A stretch of 64,000 nt of DNA from Dimorphilus gyrociliatus (lineage: Eukaryota > Annelida > Polychaeta > Dinophilidae), in contig CAJFCJ010000019.1 in assembly GCA_904063045.1 (NCBI GenBank), positions 2,433,700-2,497,699 of the forward strand. Direction: 5' to 3'. Position numbers and translations under genes: made by a program. This document shows, in pieces, positions 46,046 through 58,817 of the stretch; the stretch's first letter is position 1; each line of letters opens with the position of its first letter. The notes below the pieces were generated by a model, which saw nothing but the letters and a program-made list of their open reading frames with translations, was not told the DNA's origin and did no database searches.

Positions 46046-46855
46046 TCAACTAGAATCATCGGTTGTTGAATAATGTTTCTTTTTTCTCTTACACTTCTCA
46101 TCTTCCTTTTTAATCATTTTCTTTTTCTTTTTCTTCTTCTTAAGCAATGTTGTTGTTGTTGTTGTTGTTGTTGAAGAATCAGAAGGCGTAGTTGTACTAC
46201 TGGTAACAGTTGAACTTGAAATATTTCCAGCGTTTTCCGATTGTGGAGGCGGTTGATGAAGCATAGCCGCCTGTAAATAACTTTCAACTGGATTCTTTGC
46301 CTCTTGAATAATTATGGTATCAGGTTCTTTACGACAAGAAGTTTGCCATATTTTATAGATACATATTAATACACCAATGCAAATAAATATAAGTATAATT
46401 AGCAATGTCCACCATAACCAATTACCTAGATTATTATACCAAGAGAATAGAGTTTTAAAAGGATTTGCCAGTCTCCTATTTCTAACCTTCTTAGTCTCAT
46501 TAACATCAACTATTGCATTTCCACGAAGCGTTCTAGAAATTCTATCAATTGTTAATAATTTGAGATCATTCATATTTAACTTTGTTGTATTATATTTCCC
46601 AATAATTGTGTAAGTAAACAGACTTTTAATACGATTTCTTACAATTTTACAATTATAATCAGCCCTATTGCATATTCTTTTCAAATATACTAGAAAATCT
46701 ACGCTATTTCGTTTACATTGCTTTTTCAATTGACTTGATGCTAATGTACAATTTATTCTGATTGTTATTGAAGGGTACGTAATCTTCTTAGCATCATAAT
46801 GAATTAATATTGATATAACTATTACTAAAAGTGTAATGAATCCATCTTTTATCAT
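46046..46855 (-). CDS. Type I membrane protein, unrecognised
   Basis: An intronless frame of 269 aa. An N-terminal hydrophobic signal (FITLLVIVISILIHY) is followed by an ectodomain of about 120 residues with four cysteines and two to three N-glycosylation sequons (NCT, NTT, NET). Next are an aromatic-flanked transmembrane helix (about 145-168; WLWWTLLIILIFICIGVLI), a cytosolic tail with Pro-rich PPPQ, a run of eight threonines, and a Lys-rich end. The Thr and Lys runs come from (GTT)n and (CTT)n-like repeats at 46110-46173. The stop is 80 bp from the convergent multi-ubiquitin-like gene. No domain is recognised. It could be a lineage-specific receptor or adhesion molecule. Confidence 0.6.
   Translation of the reverse strand: MIKDGFITLLVIVISILIHYDAKKITYPSITIRINCTLASSQLKKQCKRNSVDFLVYLKRICNRADYNCKIVRNRIKSLFTYTIIGKYNTTKLNMNDLKLLTIDRISRTLRGNAIVDVNETKKVRNRRLANPFKTLFSWYNNLGNWLWWTLLIILIFICIGVLICIYKIWQTSCRKEPDTIIIQEAKNPVESYLQAAMLHQPPPQSENAGNISSSTVTSSTTTPSDSSTTTTTTTTLLKKKKKKKKMIKKEDEKCKRKKKHYSTTDDSS
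46148..46173. repeat. (GTT)n coding microsatellite
   Basis: Eight to nine tandem triplets encode a poly-threonine run in the minus-strand membrane protein. Confidence 0.8.
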
Positions 46856-46969
46856 TTTTTTTTAAGAAAAAAAACTTGTAAAATAATGTATTTTTAAAAT
46901 ATTTGAATTTTGCATATTTATTAAAGTTATAGGCCTTTTGAACGAATTTTTTTTCTTATAACCATTTTA

Positions 46970-49900
46970 TTATTCATACTGGGAATTAGCAGCTTGAATT
47001 TGGCAAACACTATCCAAGTTAATCAAGTGTCTCATTGTTGGACGGCCATGAGGACAATTCTATTGTAAGAGGGGAAAAAAATTAGTTCTAAATTTCAATT
47101 TATTAATTATATAGATTTTTTATTTAATACCCAGGGTTGATCAATTTTTCCCATATTATCAATAAGCTTTCTCATTTTTGCCATTGACAAGGCCCTTCCA
47201 ATCATAATCTATAAATAAAATTTGTAATACGAGTGAATAGTTAGCTATTCAGAGTACTCACTGATGATCTACAAGCTCTAGACGCTAACATCTTACGAAT
47301 TCTGGAAGGTCTACACATAACACCCTAAAATAGATTATTAGTCTTTACTATTATTAATCTTGTTTGTAATCTAGAATTCAACTAACCGGTGAATCAGCCA
47401 ATATGTAAATCAATTCTTCTATGTCTTTATTATAATTAACATATTAATATGTAGGAAATATATGTATATAATATATAGTTTATACAATATTTATGAGAAT
47501 GGTTATGTTCAACATTGTATATTTACCTTCTTTGCCAAATTCCCAATTTTTAGACGTTGGACAATTAATCAATTTAGTTTGGCAACCGGGTTGTTCTATA
47601 AATACAATCATTCGTCATAATTTAGTTTATATATAGTCAATAGGAGATGTTTTATACCATATTCATCAACTTCAAATCTAAAACCGTTACTTTCAAATAT
47701 TCTTATGTTTTCTAACAAAATACTTTCATTAACTGGCGTTAATTTTAGATGTTGGGGTCTGAAATTAAGAAATATAGTAAAATTAGAGAGAAATTTGTTT
47801 TCTTACATAATCAGCGGTTGCGATTCAAGAATTGTTGTGGCCTGAAGTCTTTCAAAATTATATTTTTCATCACTAGCATGTTGATCAACTATGAATAAAT
47901 CTCGATTTAATTCTGTAATAATAAATCCTAAATTGAATTGTCCAAGGACTTTCATCTCTTGAAAGTTTTCTTTTCTAAAAAAGAAGAGAAAGTGTACTTT
48001 ATATTTAAATTCAGTAAAAATTATTAAACAATAATTTCACTTTATCTCTCTTCTTAATTCTTCTTCAGCTTGTTGATTCGATTGTGGACTAATACTACTT
48101 GAAAAATTTTTATCCCATTTATTCGATCTGTTTCTTATTTCCTCTTAATAATGTAATAAATATATTAAAATTGCATGTATATTTACAGGACAAGTGAATA
48201 ATAATGGTTCACCTCTATTTTTAAAAGATTCTTTTAAGAGATTCATACTGAAATGACACGGAACTTGAACTCGTAGATTTTTACATACATCGAGACTGGT
48301 ATCCTTGAAATTATTATGTAATGCTATTGTGAAATGCTTGTACTTTAATAAATTTACAATAGAACTTACTAAAACTGTGCTATCTCGAGGACTACTTTTA
48401 GTTTTCTTTTTTGTTTTTGTTAGTGTAGGCGAAGGGGTTTTAATTGATGAATCTTTCTCTTTTTCTTTTGGGCTTTGTTTAGGGCTTTTCTTATTATTTT
48501 TCGTTAGACTTTTGGTAAAACTTTGACAAATATCTGACATTGTTTTTGGAGGTTTAGATGGCACTTTTTCTGGTTGTTGTTGCTGTTTCACTTCATCGTG
48601 AGTCAAGAGTAAATTAGTTGGTTTAGTGGTGCTGGTTTCAGAGTTGCTTAATTTGACTATTTCTTTTTGCTTTTGCTCGGTTGTCGTCTTTTTTGGTTCG
48701 GGTTGTTTCGTGCTTACAACCATTTCTACATTCTTTTCAACAAAGGGTGCCTTATCTTTTTTATCTGCAGACTCCATGTGAACATCATTGCCCTCAATTT
48801 TCTTACTGACCTCGGGCGATTTATCTTTTTTAACACTTTCCTCTACTTTGTTATTGATTTTTGATTCTTTGTCGTTACAACCTTCTGGATCTTCAATTCT
48901 TCTCTTCTTCGGAAGTAATTCCTCACTTTCTTCATCTGAAGATAACGCTCTTAGGAAACTTGTAATGTTCGGTTCTAAAATCGAAAGTAGATAATAAAAG
49001 TAGAAAAATAATTAATTTTAGTTAGAGAATTTACGTTGCTTCGACGCCTTAGCTAGACTTGTCTGGAGTATTTTGGCAAAAGAATTAGACGAAGGTGTTC
49101 TAGATTGACTATTAGAAGGTAGTATGGGAGAGTTCGATAAACTTTCTAACAGTGGTTTTGACTGTGATCTGTGCCTTTTTTAAAACAGAAAAGCTATATA
49201 TTACTCTTATTTAACTCTGCAATTCAATTAAATAAATTACCTGGGAGTACTAGAAAATCGAGGAGTTGATGGATTACTCCGTAGAGTGTAGATTGATGAT
49301 CTCGGTGTCAAAAATTCAAGCAACGAAGTCTGTATAGTAAAAGATAATTATGATGTAATTAAAAGAATCTTAGCTCAGTACAATTATTCAAACCTTGACG
49401 ATAGATAGTAAATATTTTTCATTGTTAAGCATCAATTGTCTCTTATCGGGAGTAACATTGATGTCAACAGAATCTGTTTTGGGATGAACGAATAATCAAT
49501 ATTAATTAAGGAACTATTTGTTCATTAAAAAAAATAAAATACCTTTAGAAAGTCTTATATTTAGAACTAGAAAGGGATATTGCTGTTTATTGAACGTATG
49601 ATATATCTCATTAACCAATTTGGAAAGCTGGATAAAAATTTATACGAATAAATACTATTTTGGTTCAATATCGATAAGTAAAATATACTTTTTTCATATC
49701 GCAAGGTCGATTATTAACATAAAAAAATTGTCTATCTGGTGAACTACGTCCCTTACCATGATCAGGTGACGAAATATAACCGTTTATGCTAAAAAAATAA
49801 GGCAAATTACTATACATATTGAAAAGATAGAAACGTTTCTCTACATAAAATCGGAATGATCCTTTTCATTTTTTATACCATACTCCTCAAGAACTTCATC

Positions 49901-51016
49901 AGAAGGTGGTTTTTGAATGAAGGGTATAATATTCTTTATCTTTTTTATGAATAAAAACTCCCTTATGAAATTATAAATAACTTTTTAAATTATAATATAT
50001 GCTTACTTGTTCAATACCAAATATTTGTGAAACGTTACTTTTGACATCTTCGCCTCCGCTAACATTCAATAACCTATCGGTCTTACTGAAATATCAAAAA
50101 TATTTGTAAAAAAGAAGATCTATCATTACAAATTGAAAAATGTAATATTTACGAATTTACCCCTTTCCAGTTGTATTTGTAACAGTTATTTTCTTATCTA
50201 ATATGATGCCGTATTCAACAATTTTATTTAGAGTATCAGGAAAATCTTTCTTTGCAATATTTCGTTCAAATTCTTTCCTCCGAACTGGTAAATTTGTAAA
50301 TATATTTTCAATTAAAACAGTTGTTCCTTTCTAAATTTGATGAATGGAAGAAATAATTAGGCCAAAGTGAATATTTTGTCTTTTTAATAAGATAACATAC
50401 TAACTTGGCAAGATACTTTTGTTTTTTTCTTTATTCTACCATCTCTACCAAATTCTATTTTAGCTCCAATTGATACTGATTTATGTCTTGTTGTCATTGA
50501 AAAATCACTAAAATATATAGAAAAAATAACCATTTAAATGTTTTCTCATTGAATAATTGCTTATAGCATAAATTACCTAACACCACAAATAGAACTTAAA
50601 GCTTCTCCCCTGAATCCAAAGGTATCGACGCTGGTTAGGTCCGAAAATTTACTTATTTTCGAGGTATGATGTTTTAGAGCTATGGTAAATCTTAATGACA
50701 GATTTTGAGAAACATGTTTAATATTAATTTACCAATACTATCGAAATTCTCTTCTTCTATGCCATCCCCGTTATCCATTACTGAGAAACTTTTTAAACCC
50801 TTATCTTTGAACTTAACATCTAAAGATTGTTATTTTATGTAAACTATAATTGGTTGAATGTTTAATGAAACCTATTATTGTTGCTCCTGCGTCAATACTA
50901 TTTTCAATCAACTCTTTGACAGCAGTCGAAAGTGTTGTAATAACTTGACCTGAGCAGATTTTATGAACGCTTTCCTTATCTATAGCATTAATAATTCCTG
51001 AGCTTGAATCAGCCAT
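46970..51016 (-). CDS. PMS2: Mismatch repair endonuclease PMS2
   Basis: A multi-exon gene with at least a dozen short introns; exon 1 is 51016..50872, exon 2 begins at 50819, and the stop ends at 46970. Not every junction was traced. N-terminal GHKL ATPase motifs are present: [22 protein letters not shown] and [10 protein letters not shown]. The variable linker is a Lys/Ser/Pro-rich low-complexity segment (48160-48990). The C-terminal part has QFNLGFII, the metal-binding endonuclease motif [24 protein letters not shown] and the CPHGRPT motif. The nicking activity used with MLH1 in MutL-alpha is therefore expected to be intact. It is divergent with NVL, starts about 350 bp apart, suggesting a shared promoter region. 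Identity is very secure. Confidence 0.93.
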
Positions 51017-51362
51017 GGTTCTGTCGATTTGATGACCTGAACGAAAAGACGTCCATATAATTGTATATGGTAATTTTTTAAAATAAATAAAACTTTATTA
51101 CTTATAATTATGATATGCTAGAATAAATCTTTCTGTGTGATGTAATACAACTGTTAATTATAAGCTTGATAGACAGGGAAATAAAATAGTTGGTCAACAG
51201 TTCGCGCTTCTTTGGATTATTTATCGAAATGATTACGAAAATAATAAGCGTGTCCTGTAAAACAGAACTACTTTCGACAAGAAAGTTTTCCGCGTGTTTC
51301 TAATTAGATCTATTTACTTGGAGGCAAATATACAAAGTTCATCATTAGTAACAAAACTACTA

Positions 51363-53874
51363 ATGTCTAATAATACACAAGGAAAGAAAACCGTCTATAT
51401 TGGTGATTCTAGATTATTGTCCAGAGTTAAACAGGTAATTCACCCATTTTCGAGTGATTCCATTTTCTCTTAGTACCAAATTTTGCAGATCGTCCTTGAA
51501 AAATTTAACAATAAAAGAATAGATATATGTGACTTAAGTGAAATACTAGTAAAACGATTTGCGTAAGTAGATTTTAGCATAAATGGTCAGATTGTCCCTA
51601 ATATACGTCTTTATGAAGTGAGTACAATCGAAGGAAAAGAAAACCGTTTGAAAAATCTGTTGAAAAAGGTATGATAAAGAAAATAACTGAAGATCGTTAA
51701 TTTACATTTGTGTATACTTCTATAGCCGTATCCGAGCTAATACGTTTGAAAGCCATACCAGAACAACCAGAAGAAAGCGATTCATTTTCAGACGACAACG
51801 AATCATATGTTGAATATAAAGATACCAACTCAGTAAATAACCTCATGACTAATTTATACAAAAGCTCTCCTAAACCAAAACCAATAGATAAGTTCACGGA
51901 AGCAACCGAAAAAGCACCAAAAGAAACTCTATCGGATAATATTGAAAAAATGGAAGATGAAAGACCTGTCAAGAAAAAGCGTAAAATAGAATTTAAAAAA
52001 AAACAAACCGTAGAAATAACTAAATCTACAACAACATTCGACGATGTTGGTGGATGCGAAGAGATACTTTTGGAAATTTGTAAATTAATTACTCATATAA
52101 GACATCCTGAAATTTATAGACAGATCGGTGTAACAGCTCCAAGAGGTATACTTCTTCATGGACCTCCTGGGTGTGGAAAAACTTTAGTTGCTAACGCTAT
52201 TGCAGGAGAATTAAATGTAAATTATATTAAACTGGCAGCAACAGAAATTGTCTCAGGTGTTTCAGGAGGAAGCGAAGAACGATTGAGAGAAGTTTTTGAT
52301 CAAGCTGTTGAAAGTTCTCCATCGGTTTTATTTTTGGACGAAATAGATGCTGTAATGGGGAAGAGGGAAAATGCTTCCAAAGAAATGGAAAGAAGAATTG
52401 TTTCTCAGCTTCTTACATCCTTAGATGATCTCAGCGAAAAAGATGCCAATGTTCTTGTGATAGGAGCTACTTCAAAGCCAGATAATTTAGAGCCAGCCTT
52501 AAGGAGAGCTGGAAGATTTGATCATGAAGTATGTCTAGGAATGCCCGACTGTCCTGCTAGAGGAAAAATTTTACATATTCTTACAAAAAATATGGCTTTG
52601 CGAGACGATGTTGATATTGATAAGATTGCAATTTTGACTCCTGGTTTCGTTGGTGCTGATTTGCAGTCTGTTAGTAGAGAAGCAGCATTAAGTGCAGTAC
52701 ATAGGGAATTAGACACTCCGGAGGATCTGTCTTTAGCTAGAATGTGGCTTCAGAATCCTCAGACTTTGTCAGATGAGCGTTTATCAAATTTAAAAGTTTG
52801 TAATAAAAATAATTTATTTAATTATATTTAAAAATACATGTTTTCAGATTACAATGGAAGATTTTGTTAAAGCTACAAAAATGGTTCAGCCATCTTCAAA
52901 ACGAGAAGGATTCGCTACAGTTCCAGGAGTTAGTTGGTCTGATGTTGGAGCATTACATGATATACGAGAAGAGCTACATCTTGCTATTGTTGCACCTGTT
53001 TTTCACGCTGAAGCATGGAATAAGTTGGGTTTGAGACGAGCAGCCGGAGTACTTTTGAGTGGTCCGCCTGGTTGTGGAAAAACTTTACTTGCAAAGGCTG
53101 TGGCTAACGAAGCGGGCTTGAATTTTCTTTCAGTTAAAGGTCCGGAATTACTGAATATGTATGTTGGAGAGTCTGAAAGAGCTGTAAGGCAAGTGTTTCA
53201 AAGAGCAAGAAATTCAGCTCCGTGTGTTATTTTCTTTGACGAAGTTGATGCCCTTTGCGGTAAAAGAGGACGAGAAAGTTCAGAATCATCTGCTCGAGTA
53301 GTTAATCAGCTGCTAACAGAATTAGATGGCGTGGACGATGGTCGGAGTAAAGGAGTATATGTTCTAGCTGCTACTAATCGTCCTGATATTTTAGACCCTG
53401 CATTACTCAGACCAGGTAGGCTTTTTATTTTATTCGTTTTTATCACACTGACGAATATGTTGAATTTATAGGAAGATTAGATAAATTACTTTACGTTGGA
53501 TTGCCTGCTGAAAATGATCGATTAGATATTTTAAAAGCCATAGTCAGAGAAAAGCCACCATTAGCCGATGATGTTCACTTAGAAGAGTTGGCCAAAAAGA
53601 TGGAGTATTATTCTGGAGCCGACATTGCAGCAGTTGTACGTGAAGCTTCCGTTATTTCCCTAAGGGAATGGCTATCTGGAGGAAAAAAAGATTACACAGT
53701 TATAGTTCATTTGAGACATCTTGAACAGGCACTTACTAAGGTGAAACCATCAGTATCAGTACAGGTTCGTGAGCATGCATTTAACATATATATATATATA
53801 CATCTTCTTTTCTTTTCCTCTGAAAGGATCGAAACAGGTATTTGAATATGAAGAAAATTCTTTCCGAAAAGTAA
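51363..53874 (+). CDS. NVL: Nuclear VCP-like AAA ATPase
   Basis: Seven exons (51363..51434, 51489..51562, 51619..51668, 51726..52795, 52848..53415, 53472..53764, 53827..53874) encode about 724 aa (human 856). The N-terminus contains the NVL UCH37/nucleolin-binding-type region ([12 protein letters not shown], then [10 protein letters not shown]) and a basic nuclear signal ([11 protein letters not shown]). D1 has [14 protein letters not shown] and the second region of homology GRFDHE. D2 has [14 protein letters not shown] and [15 protein letters not shown]. Both Walker A and B motifs are complete. NVL/Rix7 remodels pre-60S ribosomal particles in the nucleolus. It is shorter than the human protein mainly in the N-terminal linker. 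Junctions between exons 2 and 4 were fixed by similarity. Confidence 0.94.
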
Positions 53875-53952
53875 CTATTTGCTAATTTTGAAGTGTTCAA
53901 TGTAAATATTTTATTATACTTGTTTCAATTTAGGAAAATGTTAATTACTTTA

Positions 53953-53958
53953 AATAAA
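53953..53958 (+). terminator. Polyadenylation signal of NVL
   Basis: AATAAA, 79 nt after the NVL stop and before the EXOC4 start on the same strand. Confidence 0.45.
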
Positions 53959-54152
53959 TTCTGTTTTTGATAAAAGCTGAAATATGATAATTTAGTACAC
54001 TTCCTGGTGAATTTACTAATTAAATTATAGACAAAAAGGATATCTTAAAAAGATTAAAATTTGAATAAGAACCACTCTAAATGCAAAAAAAAATGTATAC
54101 ATGACTTCCTATTTCCTTAAACTTGTTGGAAAACAATCAAGTAGTTGTAAAA

Positions 54153-56940
54153 ATGGCGGAAAACGGTGAAAAGAATCAGTTGGGTTACTTGAAGGATATA
54201 ATAAATAATTTATATTCACCTTCTGACAAAAGACATAAACTCAAGAATAGTGTTGAAAAAGATTTTAAAAAGTGTGATAAAGTTTTGGAAGAATTAGTAG
54301 AAGAGAATATAAATTCCCTAGAGTCTTTAGTTAGTTCATTTGGCAAAATTTCTCAAAAAGTTGTTGATTGTCAAAAGAGGATAAAAAATGTTAGGGAAAA
54401 TCTGAATGGTTGTAAAACGTACTTAACTTGCAAACGAGGAGAATTAATGAACTTGTGGAAAGAGTCAATTGAACATAAGACTTTATCATCGTTATTGAAT
54501 CAAGTAGACAAAGTGAAAGAAGTTACTCAACAGTTACCTTTTTTACTTAAGAATAAACGATATATTGAAGCTACAAGTTCTGTTGTCTCATGTATTAAAA
54601 TAATCGACACGGATCTCAAGGATGTGGAAGCATTAGGAGAAACAAGAGAGGAATTAATATTAAGAAGAAGCGAAATTATTAAGAAACTACAGAGTGAACT
54701 TCATAAGCAAATTTACGTTAAATCTACCGCGTTTATAGTTAGAAATTTCCAGAGATTAGGCTCTGCTAGAGGTTCAACAAAATCGACAAATCATATACAC
54801 TGTGATGTCAGTCTCCAATCTGAAATCTTTCTTGATAATGAACGCCACAACGAATTCATTGATGCAAATTTAAATGAAATAAGAAATTCGAAAGAAATAA
54901 GCGATATACTTGGATACGATATTGAAGATAAACCAGTACAGTATATTGGTGTACTTATCGAATCCCTAATGATTTTCAATGAATTGAAAGAATCCCTCCA
55001 ACTCGTTAGAAGGAATATTGAATTTGGATTTCTGTCAATTATCAATAGGGCATCTCGACAAGTTTCTGATAATGCCCTTAGTCAAGACGAAAAGCTAACA
55101 AATAACTCGCCTTTACTTAGAGATTTATTTGATTTAATTTTGAGACAATTTAGGCTAGTTGTGCGTGTTCACGAGGTATTACTTGCTCATTCACACAGAG
55201 CACATTGGAGTAGAGGTAATCATCCTCTGGATGTATACAATATTACCAATGTTTGGGAACAAGCTCAAAAGTTAGTAAGACAATTGTTTTTAGAGTATAT
55301 CTCTATTTCAAGTAATAAGGACGAATTGCAAATAAGGAAAAAAGATGATCCTTTCCAAAGTTATCAAGTAGTAGCGGCTCTTTTTCAAAAAAAGAGGCTT
55401 CAAAAAAATGAACCTCTATTCCAATTTGAAGGATCATCTCATGCCCATAGCTTAAGGTCATACGAAAGGGAAGAGAGACAAAGCATCTACGCTAATTTGG
55501 GTGTGGAAGAGGAGAATTTTGAACCGATTACCACGCAAATGACATACGTTTGTCCTCCAGATACCGAAAATATTATTTATATCTATACACCCGTTAGCGA
55601 TTTTTCACTTGAAATTGAATTAGCCTTAAACGATACCAATTCTCAACTTAAACAAGATATTACTAACTTTATAAACAATGTTTATCTATTAAAGGTTAAA
55701 GGTGAATGCTTAGAGAAGCTTCAAGGAGTTACAAATTATGGTGATTGGCACACTTCACAAACTTTGGTTTACAATCGCACCGATAAAACTCAACTGCCTA
55801 TATTTACGTCTGCAATAACAGTTATAGATTCAATTCATAAGTTGAAAGAAATATCTAAGCTAATTCCTAAACACAAAGGGGATTTTTGCATGATGCTAAG
55901 CGATCTTGTATGCGTTTTCTATAACAAAATGAATAAAGTACTCCAGTCTATCACCAATAGACGACAAGTAAGCGTATCATGGGTTCAGGACGAAGATATT
56001 GAGCGGCATTTATTATCTCAGCATAGTTGGACCGTATTCGAGAGTATCAATGTGGATAAGTCTGTCCAGAAATTTAGCGAAAATGCTGAAAAAGAAGCTG
56101 ATATGTTTACAAACAATTTAATTTCTCAGAACCTACTAACACAAGATGATTTAATTTATGATGATACAAGAGATGCTCTAAAAGCATTATCTTGCATGAT
56201 TCATACAATTCTCTATCTTTTGGAGCATTTATCAAAATGTGATATACCAATTAAAGCTGAATTAGCGAAGTTATGCAATTATTGTACTTTATTAATCTTC
56301 GTTGAAATAAGAGTTATATGTTTTTTCTACCTGCAACCGCTCTTCGGTATGTAGAAATAGTATACTTTTAAATCTAATTATTCTTTTCTTATCTTAATTA
56401 GGCAACATGGAGAAGGCAGGAGAAAAATTACAAGTTGCTGTGAAACAATTTCATCAAAAAGTTTATAATCCTCCATCTGATGATTTAAAGGTCGATGAAA
56501 ATATTATAAAATTAAATAAGAGCTTAGAGGCTATCGCCGACACGTTAAGATATTTTCTTCCCGTCAGCCATTTCCGATATGTTATGTCAGGAATAGGCCA
56601 TGTCATAGCCTCAATTTTCATAAATTGTGCATCGAAATTGAAGAGAATGAATCATAACGGAGTAAAAAAGATGATAAGAAATATATTTTCATCGCAACAG
56701 ACTGTGAGTAGTATACTTGGATCAACTTCATATACTGGATTAGATAAAGCGAGACAGTATTACGAGCTTTTCTATAGAAAACCGGAAGACTTAATAATTG
56801 CAATCGTAGAAAGAGGAGTTGGTACATTTACACCTTTTCAGTTAGAGGCCGTAGTTCAATTGCAACACAGAACTTTAAGACTGTCTGAAGATAAGCTAAA
56901 AGAGAGTTTACAAAAGTTGAAAGAAGCTTATACATATTAA
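54153..56940 (+). CDS. EXOC4: Exocyst complex component 4 (Sec8)
   Basis: Two exons (54153..56346 and 56402..56940) encode about 910 aa; human EXOC4 has 974. It belongs to the octameric exocyst that tethers secretory vesicles to the plasma membrane. The N-terminal coiled-coil region shows the Sec8 pattern: KVLEELVEENINSLESLVSS, then CKRGELMNLWKESIEHK and ELHKQIYVKSTA. The rest is helical without catalytic motifs, as expected for the CATCHR fold. A single intron follows a conserved E-I-R-V segment. The long first exon contrasts with the fragmented neighbours. Start chosen at MAENGEKN, the first ATG of the frame. Secure. Confidence 0.92.
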
Positions 56941-57253
56941 ATGAAATTTGTTAAAATATAATGAATTTCAAATGATAAATACATTTTTCTTCTTGTGTAT
57001 TGGTTTTTTGCTCGAAAACAAAAGCTTTCAATTTTTTATCATATATTCATATATCGTATAGCTATCACTCGAGAGATACACTCACATAAACAAATTAGCA
57101 TAGAGGATATGAAAAAGATTTCGTTATTGAATTATGCTGATGATGAGTCTTCCTAAATACATTTAAAATTTTGCATTGCCCTGCTTGTAAAAGTATTTAA
57201 AAGTTTTCCTGTCTTGGGCATTTTTCACTAAAGTACATTATTATTCTACGAAT

Positions 57254-58108
57254 TTATAAATAAACATTCGTAATTGATTTGAATGAACGTCGGCATAGTG
57301 GGCAAATTCTTCTTCGTGGTCCCAGTTCAGCTAAGCATTTTGCGCAGCTTACACATAAACACAAGTGTTTACATGGCATTATTAAGACCGATTTTATCTT
57401 ATCTTTACACACAACACATAGCCTTCTATTTCTCTCCTCTTCTAATAACCTCTCAGACGAAAAGCTTCTTGGAAGAGGAGTCAGACGACTATCAGACTCG
57501 TTAGGCAAATCTATCTCCACCGAATGATCAGTCTCATATCCGTCTTCTGAATCAGTAGCAATTTCATACTCTCCATTATCCTCAAGAACTCGAAATAAGT
57601 CGTTTATTGATATTGGTCGTCTATTATTGTTTATTCTTGTTACAATAAAAATCACACAACAACCAACTACCATTAAGCCTAGAGTGAAGAATAAAATATA
57701 TATGGCTTTCTTATTTAGGCAAACTTCTGTGGGTTTTTCATCCTTAGTACTCCATTTGTTTGTTGAGCAATATAGGCCATCGGAACTATCTTCATGAATA
57801 AAAGCGCCTTTGGTCCATTCCTCTAAGTAATACGATACGAAAGAGAACGTAACAGCAATAGATTTAGCACTGGTTGCTAAATTAGATGCTATGTCTTTGA
57901 ATAGTTTATTATTGAAAAATTCGGACTCTGATATGTTTTGGACTATATCGTTTATTTGGCTCATGATAGCGTCCATAACACTGAGAAGGCTCTTACCGAA
58001 AATGTATGCGTAATAGAAGAAACCAAAAATGATGCTGTTGTGAAGATTAATACAAGATAGTAAAGAATCAAATACAAATGAAAGGAGAGAGATAATTTGA
58101 TTTAACAT
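57254..58108 (-). CDS. RING finger E3 ubiquitin ligase, RNF26-like
   Basis: An intronless frame of 284 aa. The N-terminus has several hydrophobic segments (about 5-40 and a strong one near 133-155), consistent with an ER-type multi-pass protein. A Ser/acidic linker is followed by a C-terminal C3HC4 RING: CVVC, CKHLCLCVSC, CPLC. The protein ends SITNVYL, close to the LNVYL ending of RNF26. RNF26 anchors perinuclear endosomes through p62/SQSTM1 ubiquitination and modulates STING; whether this holds here is unknown. It is shorter than human RNF26 (433 aa), with fewer membrane segments. All zinc ligands are present. Confidence 0.82.
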   Translation of the reverse strand: MLNQIISLLSFVFDSLLSCINLHNSIIFGFFYYAYIFGKSLLSVMDAIMSQINDIVQNISESEFFNNKLFKDIASNLATSAKSIAVTFSFVSYYLEEWTKGAFIHEDSSDGLYCSTNKWSTKDEKPTEVCLNKKAIYILFFTLGLMVVGCCVIFIVTRINNNRRPISINDLFRVLEDNGEYEIATDSEDGYETDHSVEIDLPNESDSRLTPLPRSFSSERLLEEERNRRLCVVCKDKIKSVLIMPCKHLCLCVSCAKCLAELGPRRRICPLCRRSFKSITNVYL

Positions 58109-58817
58109 TCTTCAATTCGTAAATTCCAAGAATGTGTAAGTGGTGTATAAGTCACATTTCAAAAATTACGTAATTTTGGACGATAATATGATACGAACTG
58201 TTCTATTGTCTATCTAAAAGCTGTAGGGTAGACTTTGAATAGAATCTAATAAAATATATCCTCATTAATACCATCTTAACTCATCCTATTAGAAAATAGC
58301 TGTTTATTGTTAATATTTGTTTAATAAAAATTAAATACGTTAGATAAAAATAGTTTCAATTTTAAAATATTGTCACTTATTTTTTATATAACTTACAAAT
58401 ATATTACTAAACCACTTTTAGACAGACCGAATTTGAACAACTTTTTTCTTTCTTTTGATTGCAATTACTCTTTTCGGGCTAACTAAATGTTTAAATTGTA
58501 AAGAAATTAAATTACTTACACATCTATCTTATTCATCATGACTTCACGAATATTTCAAAGGCTTTGATATTAAGTAAGATGGATAATTAATGTAATTTAC
58601 TTCCGACGACGTTCTCTCCGCTCTGCTTTACGCCATATTATTTAACATTACATTTCCGGAACTCAATAAAAATAATAAATTTAACTAAATAAAAAATTTT
58701 CAATACTTTCAACCGTTTTCTGTTTTTTATTCCTTTTTTTTAACCAATCCAATTAACAAAGAAAATAAATCTTAAATATTAATATTTAATATATATGTAG
58801 AAAGATTTGTTTCTTTT
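58109..58817. other. Intergenic region CDKAL1 to RNF26-like
   Basis: AT-rich DNA holding the 3' flank of CDKAL1 and the promoter of the RNF26-like gene, both on the minus strand. No coding exon is supported. Confidence 0.4.

Noticed and set aside
48305..48994. Plus-strand hydrophobic frames opposite the PMS2 linker.
   Set aside because: They arise from antisense reading of a Lys/Ser-rich low-complexity coding region.
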